Made by a program: the position numbers and the translations under genes. The notes under the pieces are model-generated. The model worked only from the letters and a program-made list of their open reading frames with translations, did not search any database and was not told the origin of the DNA. Positions 25,501-36,335 of a DNA stretch of 64,000 bases are shown piece after piece. Each line of letters opens with the position of its first letter. The stretch's first letter is position 1. Origin of the DNA: Phymorhynchus buccinoides (Eukaryota; Mollusca; Gastropoda; Neogastropoda; Raphitomidae); assembly GCA_017654935.2 (NCBI GenBank), contig CM065691.1, positions 37,234,427 to 37,298,426 of the forward strand, read 5' to 3'.

Positions 25501-27114
25501 TTTTTAAAGCTATGTAGAAGAATGCAGTGTGGTATTCGAGAATATATATTAAAAAAAACATGAATGCTCCATACTTCGTTTGAAGAATCATTTAACCTTT
25601 TAACACTGCATTTTTTTCTGACGTTCCATACTCTGCCACTGCATTCTTTTTGAGGCACTGGCAGTGAAAAACGCCTACACCCACTTGATTGATAATGCTG
25701 TAATTTTCTCTATTTGCTGGGTGCAGACTTGATTATTGGAATACTAATAAAGAAATGATTGAGGAAAGTGTTGATACTAAGCATTTTGTTGTCCGTGCAT
25801 GTTTTGTTGTTGAAAAAAAAGAAGAAGCAAAAACAAACAAAGCGAAAGTGTTGACTTACTGTTTCAGCACTGTCGGAATGAGTGCAGAATGCTTCTGAGT
25901 TCACCCACTGACTATTAAAGTCATGTCGAGGATCACTTTTAACAAAAGAACACACGGAAATATTAAGAATATTATGAAAGGCGATTAATTTCCTCCAAAT
26001 TCAGCCTAGTAGTTGAAATTGGCACAGATTCACAATTGTGGCTCGAATCGGTATCAGGATCATGTCATCGAGTCACAGTGACATTGTCTACCACCCCCCT
26101 TCTACTGCACTACGATCTTCTATTACTCTTTCACTGTCGATATTCGACCTAACAAATCCCCAAAATGCATTATTTAAGCAAACATCGATGATAATTTCCA
26201 GTAGGAAAGCTTCACCAACACGAAAATCCGCCATGTTTGATAGGAAACTGGGCTTTGTGACCGAATAAACCTTTGAAAAATTAAGTAAATGGTTATAAAG
26301 GCAATACTATTATGGTGGCTAACTGTTGACTGAGCCTCGTTCTGAAGCAAAAGTAAGGTTGTTTCCATTTTTAGTAACCAAAATAATGTCCGCGAAGCAT
26401 TGGTTCTGAGTACTACTCTTCATGGATGCTCCTGCTTTCAGGATGTCCTGAAGTTCAGGATTTGGTTTTATTGCCTGGAGCCGGCGTCGCCGGATTATGA
26501 GAATTTGAGAAGATGCATTTTACTGGTTATAGAGGTCATGAAGTTTAAAGTGAAAGTGCAATGAGAGCCTGCCAATTACATTGGAAACTTATTTCCCTTC
26601 AGCTTCCAGGGGGCATTGCCCCCCGGAACCCCCAGGAGGGTCACTGTCCCTGCACTCCACCAGGGCCTCTGCCTTGCAGGATGTTTTTAATTTCCCAGGA
26701 GCACCCATGTCTCTGGGCGACACAGGGCGCCTGCAGATGCAGGGGAGAGTATCTACTTGGTGACACATGACACAGTGCTCAGAAAAACAAAGAAGAATGA
26801 AAGTGAAGGGGGTAAAATTTGAGGGATTTATTAATGAATTACTGTAACTGGAAACAAAGTATTAGTGTCATATAAATCCACACGGACTCATTTACTCTTT
26901 TCTTTTGCAAATGTGTGAATGTCTCTTCCCTTGCTGTTTAGCCAGGAACATTTCCATTACTATATGATTTCCTGTATAAATTCTCATATTTCCTGTTGTG
27001 TTTCAGGTTTTGGCACCACCCAGACAGCCAGCACAGGGGGCGGACTGTTTGGGGCGACCACCCAGCAGCCCAACACTGGAACCTCGCTCTTTGGGGCTGG
27101 GGGTGGGGGCGGAT
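19476..27114 (+). CDS. NUP98: NUP98, 5' part: nucleoporin Nup98 GLFG-repeat region (partial gene)
   Basis: This is the start of the nuclear-pore gene. Nup98 is an FG nucleoporin of the central channel that binds transport receptors. Coding exons are 19505-19544, 23773-23811, 24536-24697, 25185-25313 and 27007-27114, giving 159 codons plus 1 nt. Junctions follow GT-AG and every intron is phase 1. The protein begins [13 protein letters not shown] and carries GLFG and FG motifs ([34 protein letters not shown]). The start is set by an ATG in a GCCACCATG context just after a splice acceptor. The Rae1-binding GLEBS segment, the remaining FG repeats and the autoproteolytic domain are not found before the gap at 31127. 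The gene is therefore incomplete here. The Nup96 half lies on the other strand beyond the gap. Confidence 0.92.
19918..22712 (+). mobile_element. Degenerate LINE (endonuclease + RT + C-terminal finger) in NUP98 intron
   Basis: The fragment reads, in order, an AP-endonuclease part ([20 protein letters not shown] and [12 protein letters not shown]), a linker, an RT ([65 protein letters not shown] at about 21621-21653, [11 protein letters not shown]) and a C-terminal segment ending in a finger-like [15 protein letters not shown]. It is broken by frameshifts and by a 25-bp tandem duplication at about 20012-20066. A deletion at about 20870 fuses the linker directly to SGKAPGSD, and a 95-bp insertion lies at 21682. 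The 5' end is truncated. It lies in the sense direction in the first NUP98 coding intron. The clade is not assigned. Confidence 0.9.
21682..21776 (+). mobile_element. 95-bp insertion in the LINE with 11-bp target duplication
   Basis: AGCACTCTATG (21671-21681) and AGCGCTCTATG (21777-21787) flank an insert that interrupts the LINE frame between the conserved MQHSM and DSF segments. The insert ends in an AAAGATTCATTCATTC tail, typical of a 5'-truncated non-LTR insertion with a short tandem 3' tail. Confidence 0.6.
22875..22921. repeat. Perfect 18-bp hairpin
   Basis: CTCCCCTGAATTTCATCA (22875-22892) and its exact complement (22904-22921) enclose an 11-nt loop, just downstream of the LINE in the NUP98 intron. 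It may be the end of a decayed palindromic element. Small-RNA function is only a possibility. Confidence 0.6.
23145..23390 (+). mobile_element. Probable RTE-type LINE 3' tail
   Basis: The phrase ACCAAGTTTTATTACGATCG followed by GTCCAGTGGTTTAGG and a degenerate (CA)/(ACAG) tract resembles the 3' UTR of RTE-type LINEs. No coding part is attached, so the call is tentative. Confidence 0.35.
23773..23811 (+). CDS. NUP98: NUP98 second coding exon (39 nt)
   Basis: This micro-exon lies between TTTCAG and GTAAGT, has both edges in phase 1, and encodes [13 protein letters not shown] with two FG motifs. Its 39-nt length preserves frame, so it could be skipped without harm. Confidence 0.88.
23923..24073. 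mobile_element. Short pogo/Tc1-like MITE in NUP98 intron
   Basis: CAGTGGAACCTCCCTTATAA at the left end is matched by an inverted right end (TTATAAGGGAGGTTCACTA). TA lies on both sides. The 151-bp element has no coding capacity. Confidence 0.7.
24536..24697 (+). CDS. NUP98: NUP98 third coding exon, GLFG repeats and Q8
   Basis: The exon lies between TTTAAG and GTCAGT and spans 54 codons. It encodes two GLFG motifs (SGGLFGSS and TGGLFGQQ), further FG dipeptides and a run of eight glutamines coded by pure CAG. It is GC-rich compared with the surrounding intron. Confidence 0.92.
25185..25313 (+). CDS. NUP98: NUP98 fourth coding exon, GLFG repeat
   Basis: The exon lies between CTGAAG and GTAACA and is 43 codons long. 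It reads [19 protein letters not shown], then a GGGGLFS stretch and [11 protein letters not shown] content and phase agree with the neighbouring exons. Confidence 0.92.
25314..27006 (+). other. NUP98 intron without recognised genes
   Basis: Intronic sequence. At 26605-26680 there is a short GC-rich stretch (GGGGGCATTGCCCCCCGGAA) of a repeat-like kind, and around 26466-26490 a small GC palindrome (GCCGGCGTCGCCGG). No coding exon is supported. Confidence 0.4.
27007..27114 (+). CDS. NUP98: NUP98 fifth coding exon, last one before the gap
   Basis: The exon lies between TTTCAG and GTAAGT and is 36 codons long. It encodes [19 protein letters not shown] and a second FG motif (TSLFGAGG). It ends in phase 1 and so requires a further exon. 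None is visible between here and the gap. Confidence 0.9.
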
Positions 27115-27361
27115 GTAAGTTGACTGTTGTTGTTATTGGACTCTAGCACTATACAGGTTTTTTTTCTCCATGGTGTTGCTTTCTTTTTTTTACTTTTTGT
27201 GTCTACATTTATTTTTCCTCTAGGTTTCATATTTTAAGGTTGATTATTTTATTAGAAGTTATGATTGAACAATTTTGTTCTGATTGTTTAAATTCTAAGA
27301 AGTTTTGCCTTTTCATCACATTTTATTTTGAGCAGAAAAGTTCTAAATGAAAAACCATAAA

Positions 27362-28045
27362 CAGTGTTTCCCATAACGCACATATGTGCGTCCCTGAAGC
27401 ACAAAAATCACAGAGGGACTCTTTGATTTCAGCTCTGGGCGTCCCATGGGACGCACACTTTTTTCAACAGACAGAGACAGCAGGGTTCATTCTTCGATTT
27501 TGACCGATAGCTTTAGCAGGCAGGCGGTCATCTGACTGATTGATTTTTCGTCAAAGCAGTCAACAACTTCACGGATTCTGTCGTCTGCTAAACTTAGTTA
27601 TTCCGCAGCCTCGGACCATAATCAGAACTAAAAAGTTGTATCTGGCGAAACGAACGCCGAAACGAAGAAATGGCGGCATTGCACATTTGGTAAAGCTTTT
27701 CCGATCCATCTTTTTGAAGATCAAATAAAAATTAATAAAGTTCCAGCGTGACCTAGTCTTCTAGTGCTAAACAAGATCGTTCTCAGCGATCTTTGTTTAC
27801 TTCTGAATGCTTGTTCGCGAGAGTGAAGTGCTTCAAGTTTTAGGTCTGATTTCTTCGTTGACCAAATCTGAATGGTTTTTGCAAGTTCGACAGAGGAAAA
27901 AGCAGCAGCATCAAGCCGTTCTTTTAGAGATGTGAATGGCATCATCTCAAAAACATAAGCTACTGCATATGCAAGTGTGTGTGTACGCTTGTGTGTCTGT
28001 CTGCCTGTCTCTCTGTCCATATCTCGATGTTTGTCTCTCCCCCCC

Positions 28046-28130
<85 letters not shown>

Positions 28131-28339
28131 GTCAGCCTATTCCATTTCCAGGGGTTATGCACATGTGTTTGCCTGTGTGTTCACTGTGCATGTAGCATGT
28201 GTGTTTAGCATGTAATTGCTTTTGTTAAAGCATTTTTTATCATATACTTAGGGGACTCTTAAAAATATGAAAAGGACTCTTAAAATTTTGCACAGGGAGT
28301 CCCTGGGACTCTCACATTTCACCCCTATGGGAAACACTG
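27362..28339. mobile_element. hAT-like non-autonomous element
   Basis: The left end CAGTGTTTCCCATA and the right end TATGGGAAACACTG are perfect inverted repeats of hAT type. CATAAA lies directly outside both ends, a 6-bp duplication that is shorter than the usual 8. The 978-bp interior holds a (CT)n tract (28050-28127) and no transposase. It lies downstream of the last plus-strand NUP98 exon. Confidence 0.65.
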
Positions 28340-28599
28340 CATAAAAATGGTTGTACATGTATGTGAGAAAAAACCGAAAACCTATTCACATACTTTTCAC
28401 TGTTTTGTTGTTGTTGAATAATGCAAATCAAAGACCAACCCTCGACCTAATCAGGTATAACAGACCAATGATAAAATGTTGAAGATTTTTAATTTTATGC
28501 ATGTTTTATAGAATATAAGGCGACACTTTTTTTCCTGACTGAGGACCCAGCCCATCTCTAATGTGTGACTAAAATTATATGTTTCCAATCTTCTCTCCA

Positions 28600-31126
28600 T
28601 CCCAGATTTGAGATCCCTTTTGCACTGTTCATGTAAGATTTGAGAAACGCTTTTGCTCTGTTCATTTAAGATTTGAGATCCCTTTAGCACCGTTCATGTA
28701 AGATTTGAGAAACGCTTTTGCTCTGTTCATTTAAGATTTGAGATCCCTTTAGCACCGTTCATGTTAGATTTGAGAAACGCTTTTGCTCTGTTCATTTAAG
28801 ATTTGAGATCCCTTTTGCACCGTTCATGTAAGATTTGAGAAACGCTTTTGCTCTGTTCATGTAAGATTTGAGATCCCTTTAGCACCGTTCATGTTAGATT
28901 TGAGAAACGCTTTTGCTCTGTTCATGTAAGATTTGAGAAACGCTTTTGCTCTGTTCATGTAAGATTTGAGATCCCTTTTGCTCTGTTCATGTTAGATTTG
29001 AGAACCCTTTTGCTCTGTTCATGTAAGATTTGAGAAACGCTTTTGCTCTGTTCATTTAAGATTTGAGATCCCTTTAGCACCGTTCATGTTAGATTTGAGA
29101 AACGCTTTTGCTCTGTTCATGTAAGATTTGAGATCCCTTTAGCACCGTTCATGTAAGATTTGAGAAACGCTTTTGCTCTGTTCATTTAAGATTTGAGATC
29201 CCTTTAGCACCGTTCATGTTAGATTTGAGAAACGCTTTTGCTCTGTTCATGTAAGATTTGAGATCCCTTTTGCACCGTTCATGTTAGATTTGAGAAACGC
29301 TTTTGCTCTGTTCATGTAAGATTTGAGATCCCTTTTGCACCGTTCATGTTAGATTTGAGAAACGCTTTTGCTCTGTTCATGTAAGATTTGAGATCCCTTT
29401 AGCACCGTTCATGTTAGATTTGAGAAACGCTTTTGCTCTGTTCATTTAAGATTTGAGATCCCTTTGTTCATGTAAGATTTGAGAAACGCTTTTGCTCTGT
29501 TCATGTTAGATTTGAGATCCCTTTTGCTCTGTTCATGTTAGATTTGAGAACTTCTTTTGCTCTGTTCATGTTAGATTTGAGATCTCCTTTTGCTCTGTTC
29601 ATGTTAGATTTGAGATCTCCTTTTGCTCTGTTCATGTTAGATTTGAGATCTCCTTTTGCTCTGTTCATGTTAGGAGAACCCCTTTTGCTCTGTTCATGTT
29701 AGGAGAACCCCTTTTGCTCTGTTCATGTTAGATTTGAGAACTCCTTTTGCTCTGTTCATGTTAGGATTTGAACTCCTTTTGCTCTGTTCATGTTAGATTT
29801 GAGATCTCCTTTTGCTCTGTTCATGTTAGATTTGAGAACCCCTTTTGCTCTGTTCATGTTAGATTTGAGATCTCCTTTTGCTCTGTTCATGTTAGGAGAA
29901 CCCCTTTTGCTCTGTTCATGTTAGATTTGAGAACTCCTTTTGCTCTGTTCATGTTAGATTTGAGAACTCCTTTTGCTCTGTTCATGTTAGATTTGAGATC
30001 TCCTTTTGCTCTGTTCATGTTAGATTTGAGAACTCCTTTTGCTCTGTTCATGTTAGATTTGAGAACCCCTTTTGCTCTGTTCATGTTAGATTTGAGAACC
30101 CCTTTTGCTCTGTTCATGTTAGATTTGAGAACCCCTTTTGCTCTGTTCATGTTAGATTTGAGAACTCCTTTTGCTCTGTTCATGTTAGATTTGAGATCTC
30201 CTTTTGCTCTGTTCATGTTAGATTTGAGAACCCCTTTTGCTCTGTTCATGTTACTAGATTTGAGAACCCCTTTTGCTCTGTTCATGTTAGATTTGAGAAC
30301 CCCTTTTGCTCTGTTCATGTTAGATTTGAGAACCCCTTTTGCTCTGTTCATGTTAGATTTGAGAACCCCTTTTGCTCTGTTCATGTTAGATTTGAGAACC
30401 CCTTTTGCTCTGTTCATGTTAGATTTGAGAACCCCTTTTGCTCTGTTCATGTTAGATTTGAGAACCCCTTTTGCTCTGTTCATGTTAGATTTGAGAACCC
30501 CTTTTGCTCTGTTCATGTTAGATTTGAGAACCCCTTTTGCTCTGTTCATGTTAGATTTGAGAACCCCTTTTGCTCTGTTCATGTTAGATTTGAGATCTCC
30601 TTTTGCTCTGTTCATGTTAGATTTGAGAACCCCTTTTGCTCTGTTCATGTTAGATTTGAGAACTCCTTTTGCTCTGTTCATGTTAGATTTGAGATCTCCT
30701 TTTGCTCTGTTCATGTTGGATTTGAGATCTCCTTTTGCTCTGTTCATGTTGGATTTGACTTTTGAGAACTCCTTTTGCTCTGTTCATGTTGGATTTGACT
30801 TTTGAGAACTCCTTTTGCTCTGTTCATGTTAGATTTGAGAACTCCTTTTGCTCTGTTCATGTTAGATTTGAGATCTCCTTTTGCTCTGTTCATGTTAGAT
30901 TTGAGATCTCCTTTTGCTCTGTTCATGTTGGATTTGAGAACCCCTTTTGCTCTGTTCATGTTACTAGATTTGAGAACCCCTTTTGCTCTGTTCATGTTAC
31001 TAGATTTGAGAACCCCTTTTGCTCTGTTCATGTTACTAGATTTGAGAACCCCTTTTGCTCTGTTCATGTTAGATTTGAGAACCCCTTTTGCTCTGTTCAT
31101 GTTACTAGATTTGAGAACCCCTTTTG
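28600..31126 (+). repeat. 33-bp minisatellite running into the assembly gap
   Basis: About 75 copies of a 33-bp unit (TTTTGCTCTGTTCATGTTAG plus 13 bp) fill 2.5 kb. In the left third, two variants alternate (ATCCCTTTAGCACCG and AAACGCTTTTGCTCTG), giving a 66-bp dimeric higher-order unit. From about 29500 the array is nearly monomeric. Units with an extra ACT recur near the right end. Because 33 is a multiple of three, both strands stay open for hundreds of codons, so these frames are not genes. Confidence 0.97.
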
Positions 31127-31626
31127 NNNNNNNNNNNNNNNNNNNNNNNNNNNNNNNNNNNNNNNNNNNNNNNNNNNNNNNNNNNNNNNNNNNNNNNNNN
31201 NNNNNNNNNNNNNNNNNNNNNNNNNNNNNNNNNNNNNNNNNNNNNNNNNNNNNNNNNNNNNNNNNNNNNNNNNNNNNNNNNNNNNNNNNNNNNNNNNNNN
31301 NNNNNNNNNNNNNNNNNNNNNNNNNNNNNNNNNNNNNNNNNNNNNNNNNNNNNNNNNNNNNNNNNNNNNNNNNNNNNNNNNNNNNNNNNNNNNNNNNNNN
31401 NNNNNNNNNNNNNNNNNNNNNNNNNNNNNNNNNNNNNNNNNNNNNNNNNNNNNNNNNNNNNNNNNNNNNNNNNNNNNNNNNNNNNNNNNNNNNNNNNNNN
31501 NNNNNNNNNNNNNNNNNNNNNNNNNNNNNNNNNNNNNNNNNNNNNNNNNNNNNNNNNNNNNNNNNNNNNNNNNNNNNNNNNNNNNNNNNNNNNNNNNNNN
31601 NNNNNNNNNNNNNNNNNNNNNNNNNN
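31127..31626. other. Assembly gap, exactly 500 N
   Basis: The run of N is exactly 500 bases, a placeholder length rather than a measured one. The left contig ends inside the 33-bp minisatellite. The right contig begins in LINE-derived sequence and contains no trace of that minisatellite. Confidence 0.99.
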
Positions 31627-32185
31627 ATCCATGAGTACAAATAAAAGAGAAGGAATTAGATTATAATAATCAAACAAAACATAAAATGACATAAAAGGAA
31701 TTAATTCGCGACTAACCACACGAGGCAAATAATATACATGAGCATTCCATCACACGACAGACATGGAATAACAAAACATGGATTTAAACAACCGACTGTT
31801 GACGTGTTATGTTATGTCTTATTCTTAGGGCTTCCGAAATAAATTTAGCCAAAGATTTAACCGTGTTTTCATCGTCAGGCGATAGAGTAGCAGAAACATC
31901 GTTTCTCTTTGCCATTTCCGACTTAAAAACATGGGGGGGTTTCTGATGTCACTGAAAGCTTGACATTGAAAGAAAAAATGTTTTTCGTCCTCTATGTTTG
32001 CTCCACACAAAAAACACGGGTTTTCAGTAGATGCCTCAAACTGAAACCATCGTTTGTTAGCATTAAAACCGAGAGCACGTAGCCTAAATCTGGCATAGTT
32101 AGCTCGTTGCCATTTATCAGTTAAAACCGTTAAGTAAATTTCGCATTGAAAAACACTTTTAAATGAATAGAACCATCGATATTTA

Positions 32186-32246
32186 TCACCCGCGGAGTTT
32201 ACGGAGTGAAGGTGACATTGTTTTTGTTTTGTAGGCCCCTAAGTGG

Positions 32247-32305
<59 letters not shown>

Positions 32306-33241
32306 CGCGTGCGTGTGCGTGCGTGCGTGCGTGCGTGTGTGTGTGTGTGTGTGTATGGGAGTTTGTTAACATCATATCACCATGAAGGAATAAAGATAGG
32401 AAAATGAAACTTGATGTGCATGTAGGCTAGGTACTGTGGATGTGCCTTTTGGTGTCAAGGTCAAGGTCATGACCTTGACGTATGACCTTGGAAACTGAAA
32501 ATCTATTTTTAGCCATATCTCGGGTACCAGTCGACATATGATGTTGAAACTTGGCATGAAGATGGTTTGGCTTATGCTCCTTCCGAATATTGTTGACCAA
32601 TCAAGGTCAAGGTCAAGGTCAATGAGATCGCTGGACCCTGAAAATCGGGGGTAGGAAAAATGGAGTTCCCAAGATAACAGCATATCACCATGAAGGAATA
32701 AGGATAGGAAGATGAAACGTGATGTGCATGTAGGCTATGCACTGTAGATGTGCATTTTGGTGTCAAAGTCAAGGTCAAGGTCATGACCTTGACGTATGAC
32801 CTTGAAAACTGAATTTGTTTTTAGCCATATCTCAGGTACCAGTCGACATAGGATGTTGAAACTTGGTATGAAGGTGGTGTGGCTTATGCACCTTCCGAAT
32901 ATTGTTAACCAATCAAGGTCAAGGTCAAGGAGATTGCTGGACCCTGAATATCGGGGGGTCAAAAAAATGGAGTTCCCAAAATGAAATCAGGTGGGAATGT
33001 TGGCTGGGTATTGTAAATGTGCCTTTTGGGGTCAAAGCCAAGGTCAAGGTCATGACCTTGACGTGTGACCTTGAAAATTAGCAACGCGGGTGATTCTCGG
33101 ATGCCTTTATGAGAAATCTACTCAGCAAGATAGGGACAGTCAGCAGCAGAAACAGTAAGTAAGTAAGTAAGTCGGGGTGTGGCTGCATGTGACACCCGCG
33201 GGTGATTCTCGAATGCTACATTCGATAACTTATCAATCTAG
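32186..33241 (+). mobile_element. Non-autonomous Helitron carrying nuclear-receptor-like palindromes
   Basis: The element begins TC (TCACCCGCGG) and ends CTAG (33238-33241), and sits between host A (32185) and host T (33242), the Helitron target rule. A hairpin TCGAATG-CTA-CATTCGA lies 12 nt before the CTAG. The interior has a (TG)n tract (32250-32354) and about two and a half copies of a ~310-bp unit. Each full or partial unit contains the palindrome TCAAGGTCATGACCTTGA (32461, 32775, 33044). No Rep/helicase is encoded. Confidence 0.8.
32461..33061. promoter_or_regulatory. Three perfect 18-bp AGGTCA palindromes
   Basis: TCAAGGTCATGACCTTGA occurs exactly at 32461-32478, 32775-32792 and 33044-33061. 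Each is an inverted repeat with no spacer of the nuclear-receptor half-site AGGTCA, and each half is extended to TCAAGGTCA, the monomer site known for NR5A/FTZ-F1 and ERR-type receptors. Extra direct AAGGTC repeats surround them. Binding is inferred from sequence only. Confidence 0.45.
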
Positions 33242-34140
33242 TTATCATTATTTTCCATGTCTGCGTGCCAATTATGTTTAAAAGAGCAAATCAGTCTATC
33301 CTTACATTCCGATATAAATTGACGTTCGTTTCCAACCCCCTGAGAAACCCAAGCAATGCCAAAACCATGTACAAAAAGAACTTTTTTAATCATGAATGCC
33401 CAATTTTCCCTGTTTACGTTATCTAACTGAAGAAGCATCATATCATAAGTCTGTCTACATAAACGTGTTTGAGGACGTATTAGTAAGTGTAGCCAATATT
33501 CGAATGTGCCAATGTAGGCTACATAGGGTTATCTACCCGTTTCTCCATAATTATAAAAATGTGTTGGACTAGTGTGTCAGAACTTGTATGAAACATTTGA
33601 TGGCATATGTATGAACTGTTTCAACAGGTGAATGAGTGAGTAATCCCCATATTTCAGCTCCATATGTCAAAATGGGTTCTATCTGTGAATCGAACAATTT
33701 CCAGAAAATAGACCAATCATTGCAATTAAGTCTTTTCAGTGATTTTAATATTGAAATTACACCTCTTTTACCTTTTCTGCAAGATTCTTCCCATGCGTAA
33801 TTTAAGCTTAGTTTAGTAGAGAATATAATTCCTAGGTATTTATATGTATTAACTATTGCAACTTCCTCATTTCCATGAAACCATTTTTTGTGTCTAGATA
33901 AATGCCCACCTTTCCTAAATAGTATTGTACTAGTCTTTAGTAAATTAACTCTGAAACCCCAAAACGACCAGCTTCTTCTTTTAAGACATTACCTTGGTTT
34001 TGCGGACCTAAAACAGTATCAGATGGAAACACAATGTCGGCTGCAAAAAGCATGAGGAATAAAATGGGTATACTACGTACGAATGGACTTTTTTTTCCGT
34101 TCTCTTTGTTGTAAGGACAACTTGGTTACATTTCAATGCA

Positions 34141-34142
<2 letters not shown>

Positions 34143-34225
<83 letters not shown>

Positions 34226-34297
34226 TGCATGCGATGCGTATTCATGAGTATCAATGTGTGCATGAATGACCACGTGTCACTCTGTGTGTTGTTGTTG

Positions 34298-34360
<63 letters not shown>
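34143..34360 (+). repeat. Two (TG)n microsatellites
   Basis: (TG)n occupies about 34143-34218 and 34300-34359, separated by unique sequence. A 260-codon open frame that starts inside the second tract has no recognisable domain and is not called as a gene. Confidence 0.95.
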
Positions 34361-34439
34361 GCATGCATGGGTGCGTGTGTATGTCAATGAATGTGCGCGC
34401 GCTCGTGTGTGTGAATCATTCTGTCTGTTTCAGGGCGGA

Positions 34440-36090
34440 GAAAACCCCAGTGGTCATGGGTTTCTATACACGTATAGAAGTCCGTGGTTCTACTAATGGC
34501 GTCTCCCTTCAATGTCTGTGGACTGGTGGACAATTAAAGGATGGGTACCCGTGCTGTCAACATCAACATCGTAATCACCCTCGCTCCATAATCACCGACA
34601 AAACGATGTTAATCATTCAACTGCCACAGCCACACAAAGCCATTGTGATCACGCTAATCTTCAACTTCTGCTCCCACCACTACCCCCCTCCCTCCCACCT
34701 TATTTCACCTCTATATCCTCACACAATCACCCGTGTGACCAAGCTTGGGGGGGGGGCAGTGAAGGGAGTTAACAAAGTCACTTTTCTGTTCCGAGGCAGC
34801 TGGCTTGTTATGTTGGGGGAGAAACAACAAGAATTTGAGGGCTACTGCGATCCGCGCTGGGCGCTGTGGTTTTGTAAGATGGTCATTGGAGGGAAGTTTG
34901 GAAGCGACAATGACTATCTCACAATACTCAGCGACTCGTGTGATGAACAACAATGTGTTGCTTGCTTGGCTGGTTTACCGGTACTCATGATTTCAAATTT
35001 GATATGCTTGTTTTTTTCTTTTCGCCACCAGTATCCACGTCTGGATACATCATCATGGTCTCTGCATGTTGGTAGCCTGTAAATTGGTAGCAACCAATTT
35101 TAACATAATAAGCCATTTGAAATCTTTGGGATGAGCGTTAAAAAAAAGAAGAAGAAAAGACAGAAAGAATATATGGTTTTGAGACGAGAAACTCTGAAGG
35201 CCTGATTTGTGCAGTTTCTTTATTAAGGCTGTTTCTTTCCTTCAAATTCTTTGGCCGGGGTAGTAGGGTACTTCTCATGCTTCACTGTTGCTGAATAATG
35301 TGATGGTGTAGGCTATACTTAACAGCGAGTACAACTGTTTGTCTTCCTTTGCGAACTGCCGGGTGAAGTCATGGCATTACTTTCTTCTGCTTTTGATGGT
35401 GAAATGTCCTTTACAAACTACGAGATGCTCTCCTGGCAACGTTCCAGTCACATCTTGGTCTGATGACCTTTTTATATTGTTTTACTAGTTGGTGTCAGCA
35501 AATGGCCAGAGTAGGTTGTGAATAAAAAACCCACAATATGGTAATGTTTTTGTCTTCCTTCTTGGAAAAGTGGCAGTTGCAGGTTTTTGAGCATTGACTA
35601 ATCTCTGTCAGAAAGTTAGGATGAATCAATAACACTCTTCAATTAAGTAGGTTGAGTGTCGCTGGATTCCTTCCAGCTTGCTAATAGGTCTATCTTTCGG
35701 AGAAAATCTAGGTTCCACGGGTAAGGTGGTTAAGACCTAGTGGGCTTGATAGTTGGGGACTTCGGATACCTATCTTCTAGATTAAACGTTGATGATGCTA
35801 TGGCATGAATAGATATTTAAAACGCGCGTGGATTCTGGTCCCTTTTTGTCTTGCTTAGTTTGCTTGCATTTGGTTGGTTTGTTTTGCCATTTCCATCCAT
35901 AAAAGATAGCGTCTGCTCTTTGCCTCCTACGAGGCAAATCGATTAAAATCCACATTGAAAGCCAGCTTAATACAGACAACAGGACAGCCAAACAGACAGC
36001 TAAGAGTCGGCAGAGACCGGCAACGATGGAAGTTGGTGTACGGCTGATGTCTCAGTTGTTATTTGACCTAAACTGAGCTTCGGCCACACC
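34440..36090. other. Spacer, nothing recognised
   Basis: Unique-looking sequence without a supported gene, transposon ends or tandem repeats. Open frames are isolated and show no family signature. Confidence 0.4.
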
Positions 36091-36335
36091 AACTCGTGTC
36101 ATTGCCACATCGACTTGTGCCGTTGTCACATCAATTCGTGCAAGTGCCACATCAACTTTGAGCGGTGGCACACCAACTTCAACTCCTTGTGCAGATGCCT
36201 CATCATTATCTGTGGTTGCCAAGGTTCCATGGTTGTCACATCAGTTTATGCAGCTGTAATGCTCACAGACATCGTCACAATTGTATCTATTTGCGTCAAA
36301 TTTGAAATCGTATACAGTGTGGCTAGGCCTTAAGT
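36090..36335. repeat. Degenerate ~27-bp repeats and a truncated Harbinger-like MITE end
   Basis: About five loose copies of a GCCACATCAACT-type unit lie at 36090-36200. From about 36205 to 36333 the sequence matches the right half of the MITE at 6522-6852, ending GTGTGGCTAGGCCTTAA. Confidence 0.5.

Larger units (their letters stand above)
31820..34080 (-). mobile_element. LINE reverse-transcriptase 3' half, interrupted by a Helitron
   Basis: On the minus strand, 34000-33600 encodes the end of an RT (FRVNLLKTSTILFRKGG, NTYKYLGIIFSTKLSLNY, IEPILTYGAEIWGLL). After a degraded stretch, 33440-33242 encodes FVHGFGIAWVSQGVGNERQF. Beyond the Helitron, 32185-31825 continues with YRWFYSFKSVFQCEIYL, a CFLCGANIEDEKHFFFQC zinc-knuckle-like segment and a stop. 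Several frameshifts and stops show that it is dead. Removing the Helitron leaves the local reading frame continuous. Confidence 0.85.

Noticed and set aside
29768..30805. 345-codon repeat frame and its 286-codon mirror on the other strand
   Set aside because: The 33-bp unit is a multiple of three and has no stop in these frames, so both strands are open by construction. It is not a repeat protein.
34300..35082. 260-codon open frame on the plus strand
   Set aside because: It starts in a (TG)n tract. The rest shows no domain, and composition does not resemble the NUP98 exons.
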